The notes below the pieces were generated by a model, which was not told the DNA's origin, ran no database searches, and saw nothing but the letters and a program-made list of their open reading frames with translations. A stretch of DNA of 22,500 nt from Armadillidium nasatum (taxonomy: Eukaryota; Arthropoda; Malacostraca; Isopoda; Armadillidiidae), in assembly GCA_009176605.1 (NCBI GenBank), contig SEYY01001006.1, positions 91,730 to 114,229 on the forward strand. Reading direction: 5' to 3'. The translations under genes and the position numbers were made by a program. Below are positions 19,790 through 22,500 of this stretch, in pieces. Within the stretch, counting starts at the first letter, position 1, and the number at the start of each line of letters is the position of its first letter.

Positions 19790-21000
19790 TTATAGTAAAA
19801 ATTATTTTCAGTTTATTCTGTGTATTTTCAACTCTCTTAACCTGAAGCGAATTTCGTAGATGAGCACAGACACATGCCTTAAAGTGAGGGAGATTAAATT
19901 TGACAGGAAACGCAGAAGATTGTAGAGAATTCCACAGAAGAGAAATAGCTGTAAAGAAAGAATTACAACAGTGAGCAAGGAGCTTGATCAATGGCTCCAT
20001 TGATGGAAATGATTCTTCATTTATATGATGAGATATTAAACTATGAGAGGGAGAAATACACATATAGAAAACACGTATTTTTGATATTATGGGTGACGAA
20101 GGAGAATTTGAACTGGAATGGTCCGTAGAGTGGTTTTATAGGCAAAGATTGAGCAAAAATTTTGGTTTATCGAGCTGTCTGGAGAATTAAGGAGAGATGA
20201 GGAGGAGGAAGCAAAGTTTAAAGTAGGCAATATTTTTTTTTGCAAAGTAATGATTATAGCTTTTTTTTATTTTCTTTTTATTTATTTTTTTTTTTGACGG
20301 AGAAAATTAGTCTTTGGAGTGATGCAGAAAACCTGAACTTCAGAACTTCGAAGATGAGGGTAGTCGCCTTATAGTTACGCGATCTACAGGCTTGACTGAC
20401 CTTTCCCACATAAGAAATAATCATTCCAAAATGAGTCTATTAAATAATTATAATTACGATCTCAAATTAAAAAGTCCTTCGTTACGCAAGTGAAAGCAGT
20501 TCCGCTGCAGTAAACGATTGGAGAGTGAGGACAGGATATAATTATTAGAGATGATTGGAAGGACTTGATCATAAAATATGTTAACAAGATAAAAGATTTA
20601 AAAAAAAAAAAAAATCCGAATATTTGATTCAACTCTAAAGTGATTGAAGTACGAGTACAGAGGATCTGCAATAACTACTAAAGGCTGTTATGGACAGAGA
20701 ACTCGAAAGTGAGTTCGTTCGTTTGGTCAATTGTTTTAGCTAGTGGAATCGAAGGTGATATACATTTAAATCTCCCAAAGAAGAAATGTTGGGGGAAAAA
20801 AAAAGTTGAGAGAATGTATTTCATTCTGAAGTTCTAATATTCAAAGAGTAGAATAGTTATTAGAATCAAAATACACAGGACAAGAAAGAGCTGAAACCAT
20901 ACAGTTTAAAATTCAATAGTTTCAAGCGGGAAATACGTACTCGTACAAACAAATATTTGTGTCTATAAGGACGACATCAGATTTTGGAAAAGTGAGAATA
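19790..21000 (-). mobile_element. Non-LTR retrotransposon (LINE) remnant: endonuclease part plus C-terminal end, middle missing
   Basis: On the minus strand, right to left, frames near 20870-20740 give VYFDSNNYSTL, then NISSLGDLNVYH, which fits the LINE apurinic-type endonuclease motif ILGDFNVHH. The frame at 20671-20462 has SSLIIISCPHSPI, matching the later LISVSCPISP segment of that domain. The frame at 20063-19830 has FFTAISLLWNSLQSSAFP and FNLPHFKACVCAHLR, the usual LINE C-terminal end (F....LWNSLP.SVFP..YDL..FK..V..HLR). Their order and strand agree with one element. The whole reverse-transcriptase region between is absent, and stops and frameshifts occur, so the copy is dead. It appears related to the plus-strand fragment at 16262-17290. 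Family assignment is from memory. Confidence 0.6.
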
Positions 21001-21330
21001 GAGAATACTTCATAGGTAGCAAAGTAAGATTTTTGCCACAGAGCTTGAACACTACCTGAGTCTTTTTTAATAATAATCGGTCATGTTTTGCAAAGGAGAC
21101 TTGTTTAACTGAATTGAAATGTAGATGGTTCACTATAGTGTTAATATGAAAAGTGTCATAGACAGTTCACCAGAACACATCGGCTACACTGTTCTTCAAT
21201 CATTCAATTTCTAACAACTCTTCGCGAACACTGGATATGAATGACTTCAACATTGTGAATTAATTTTACATTTTTATAGGAGCATTTACAAGTAAAAAGT
21301 TAGAAGAGTAAATTTATTGTGTTCACAGTG
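21001..21330. other. Intergenic, nothing recognised
   Basis: May include more decayed 5' sequence of the minus-strand LINE (a stretch with LIDTNICLYEYVFPA-like reading lies just left of it), but no clear motif is seen here. Confidence 0.4.
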
Positions 21331-21333
21331 GTG

Positions 21334-21430
21334 ATGGCATCCGCATCTGCATCTGCGGAGCATCATCAAAATTAACATTCGCATCCGCATCATTCGCACT
21401 TTCGAAAAATTCAACATTGGCATCCGCATT
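21334..21430. repeat. GCATCC/GCATCTGC-rich imperfect repeat
   Basis: GCATCCGCAT recurs at about 21337, 21381 and 21420, alternating with CATTCGC and TTTCGAAAAATTCAACATT-type spacers in units of roughly 36-40 bp. It is more GC-rich than its surroundings and lies just before a TA tract. Confidence 0.7.
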
Positions 21431-21487
21431 TTACGAAAATTCTATATCCTCATCAACAAATGACAAAATATGATATTCGATCCATCA

Positions 21488-21611
<124 letters not shown>

Positions 21612-21819
21612 CCATGCAGAGATGAGATTTATGAAAATACTTTTCCATTTTAATTTATTCCCAAAGTTCCAAGTGGGAAAAAGTATCAACGAGTATCTCA
21701 CTAATATCTTCAGACCCACCCTTCATTTTCCTACACTACCAAACAAAAAATATACTTAAAACTTCCGTATATTGGATCACTTACAACTCAACTTACTAGA
21801 AATATTTTTACTATAATTG

Positions 21820-22180
21820 AGGCTACATTCCCGCAATGCCATTTCATTCTTATAAATTATAACCCTCTCAATTTAAAGCTTCTTCAGACACAAGGAGTCT
21901 CACCCAATGCTTTTCAGATCCTCATTAATTTATTTAAGTGTGCCAGCTGTAATGCGGCGTATGTAGGCCAAACTGGTCTACAATTAAAAGTAAGGATTGA
22001 TAAGCATAGATGAGTTTCCTTTAGTACGAACCTTCCTCTTTGCTCTCCTGTACACTCTGCCATAAAAGTCCATGGATACCCATCCTTTTTATTCTTCTAA
22101 TTTCTCCATTCTTCAACTTGCATCTCCCTTCATTATCGTAAGATTTTGAAGTTTTATATATAAAAACTCAATGCCCATCT
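21820..22180 (+). mobile_element. Penelope-like element remnant, GIY-YIG endonuclease end
   Basis: The plus strand encodes LFKCASCNAAYVGQTGLQL, then KVRIDKHR. This matches the CxxC...YVGQTG.L..R...H signature of the GIY-YIG endonuclease at the C-terminus of Penelope-like retroelements. A following CSPVHSAIKVHGYPSF stretch fits the usual S.V..H....GH segment. No reverse-transcriptase part is visible upstream, so the copy is 5'-truncated, and it is broken and old-looking. Confidence 0.7.
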
Positions 22181-22500
22181 TTAAATGATGAAGCTTCTTC
22201 TATTGTCCTTTTCACTCAATGAGGAAGTCCTTTTTCCCAAAATAGTCCAGCCTTTTTATTTTTATTTGTTATTTCAATATTAATATTATTACATTATTTT
22301 TTATTATTTTATAGCAATTATTATTATTTTAAATTTCATATACATAGTTAATGAATTGATATTTTGATTGTATTTTAAAATATAAAATTTGTAAAATTTA
22401 ATTTGTGCTGAAGACGGACCGAGATACGGTGTGAAATGTTCACAGTGTATTAAATGAGTATGTGGAAATCCTTAATACTAGCTTTGATCTTTCTAATTAT
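22181..22500 (+). other. Downstream tail of the Penelope-like remnant
   Basis: AT-rich sequence followed by GTGCTGAAGACGG and GTGAAATGTTCAC at 22406-22443. ACCG (22418-22421) and CGGT (22427-22430) form a 4-bp hairpin, and TGTG/CACA pair outside it. Blocks of the form CTGAAGA...GAAA follow many Penelope-like coding regions as I recall. The element's end may lie beyond the window. Confidence 0.4.

Noticed and set aside
22406-22443. Active hammerhead ribozyme
   Set aside because: CTGAAGA and GAAA are present, but stem II does not close next to the core and the flanks pair with each other, so the three-helix fold is not supported.

Overview
The window is very AT-rich invertebrate metazoan nuclear DNA. 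It has spliced host genes with GT/AG introns, tRNA-derived SINEs, LINE and Penelope-type remnants, and exceptionally dense simple repeats: about a dozen pure or nearly pure (TA)n tracts of 105-183 bp and several (AAT/ATT)n tracts. No bacterial or phage features are present. The species is uncertain. The repeat load and the LINE protein remnants, which resemble a family I recall from decapod crustaceans, make a decapod plausible; a coleoid cephalopod or another repeat-rich invertebrate is possible. No search was run, so this is judged from memory.

Two host genes are clear and lie head to head about 6.8 kb apart. On the minus strand, the first three coding exons of CUEDC1 (CUE domain, two PPxY motifs, conserved NWNPP block) run from 3947 to 76, and the gene continues beyond the left edge. 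On the plus strand, the complete MAT2B coding region (regulatory beta subunit of methionine adenosyltransferase II) occupies five exons from 10706 to 15874. All phases join, giving a 299-residue NAD(P)-binding SDR-like protein. Polyadenylation signals lie at about 16.17-16.25 kb. Its introns and 3'UTR are invaded by (TA)n and (ATT)n tracts, two of which abut 3' splice sites.

Layout: 1-3947 CUEDC1 with (AAT)n arrays and a SINE in intron 2; 3948-10688 intergenic, with four long TA tracts, two divergent SINE heads and a ~160 bp structured insert between 11-bp direct repeats; 10689-16250 MAT2B; 16262-17290 plus-strand LINE fragment split by a TA tract; 17291-19400 TA tracts and a minus-strand SINE; 19800-21000 minus-strand LINE remnant (endonuclease, then C-terminal end, middle missing); 21330-21430 GCATCC-type repeats; 21820-22450 Penelope-like GIY-YIG remnant and tail. 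I found no new defence, mobile or enzymatic system. The most unusual signals are the structured insert with complementary hairpin loops and the microsatellites pressed against MAT2B splice acceptors.
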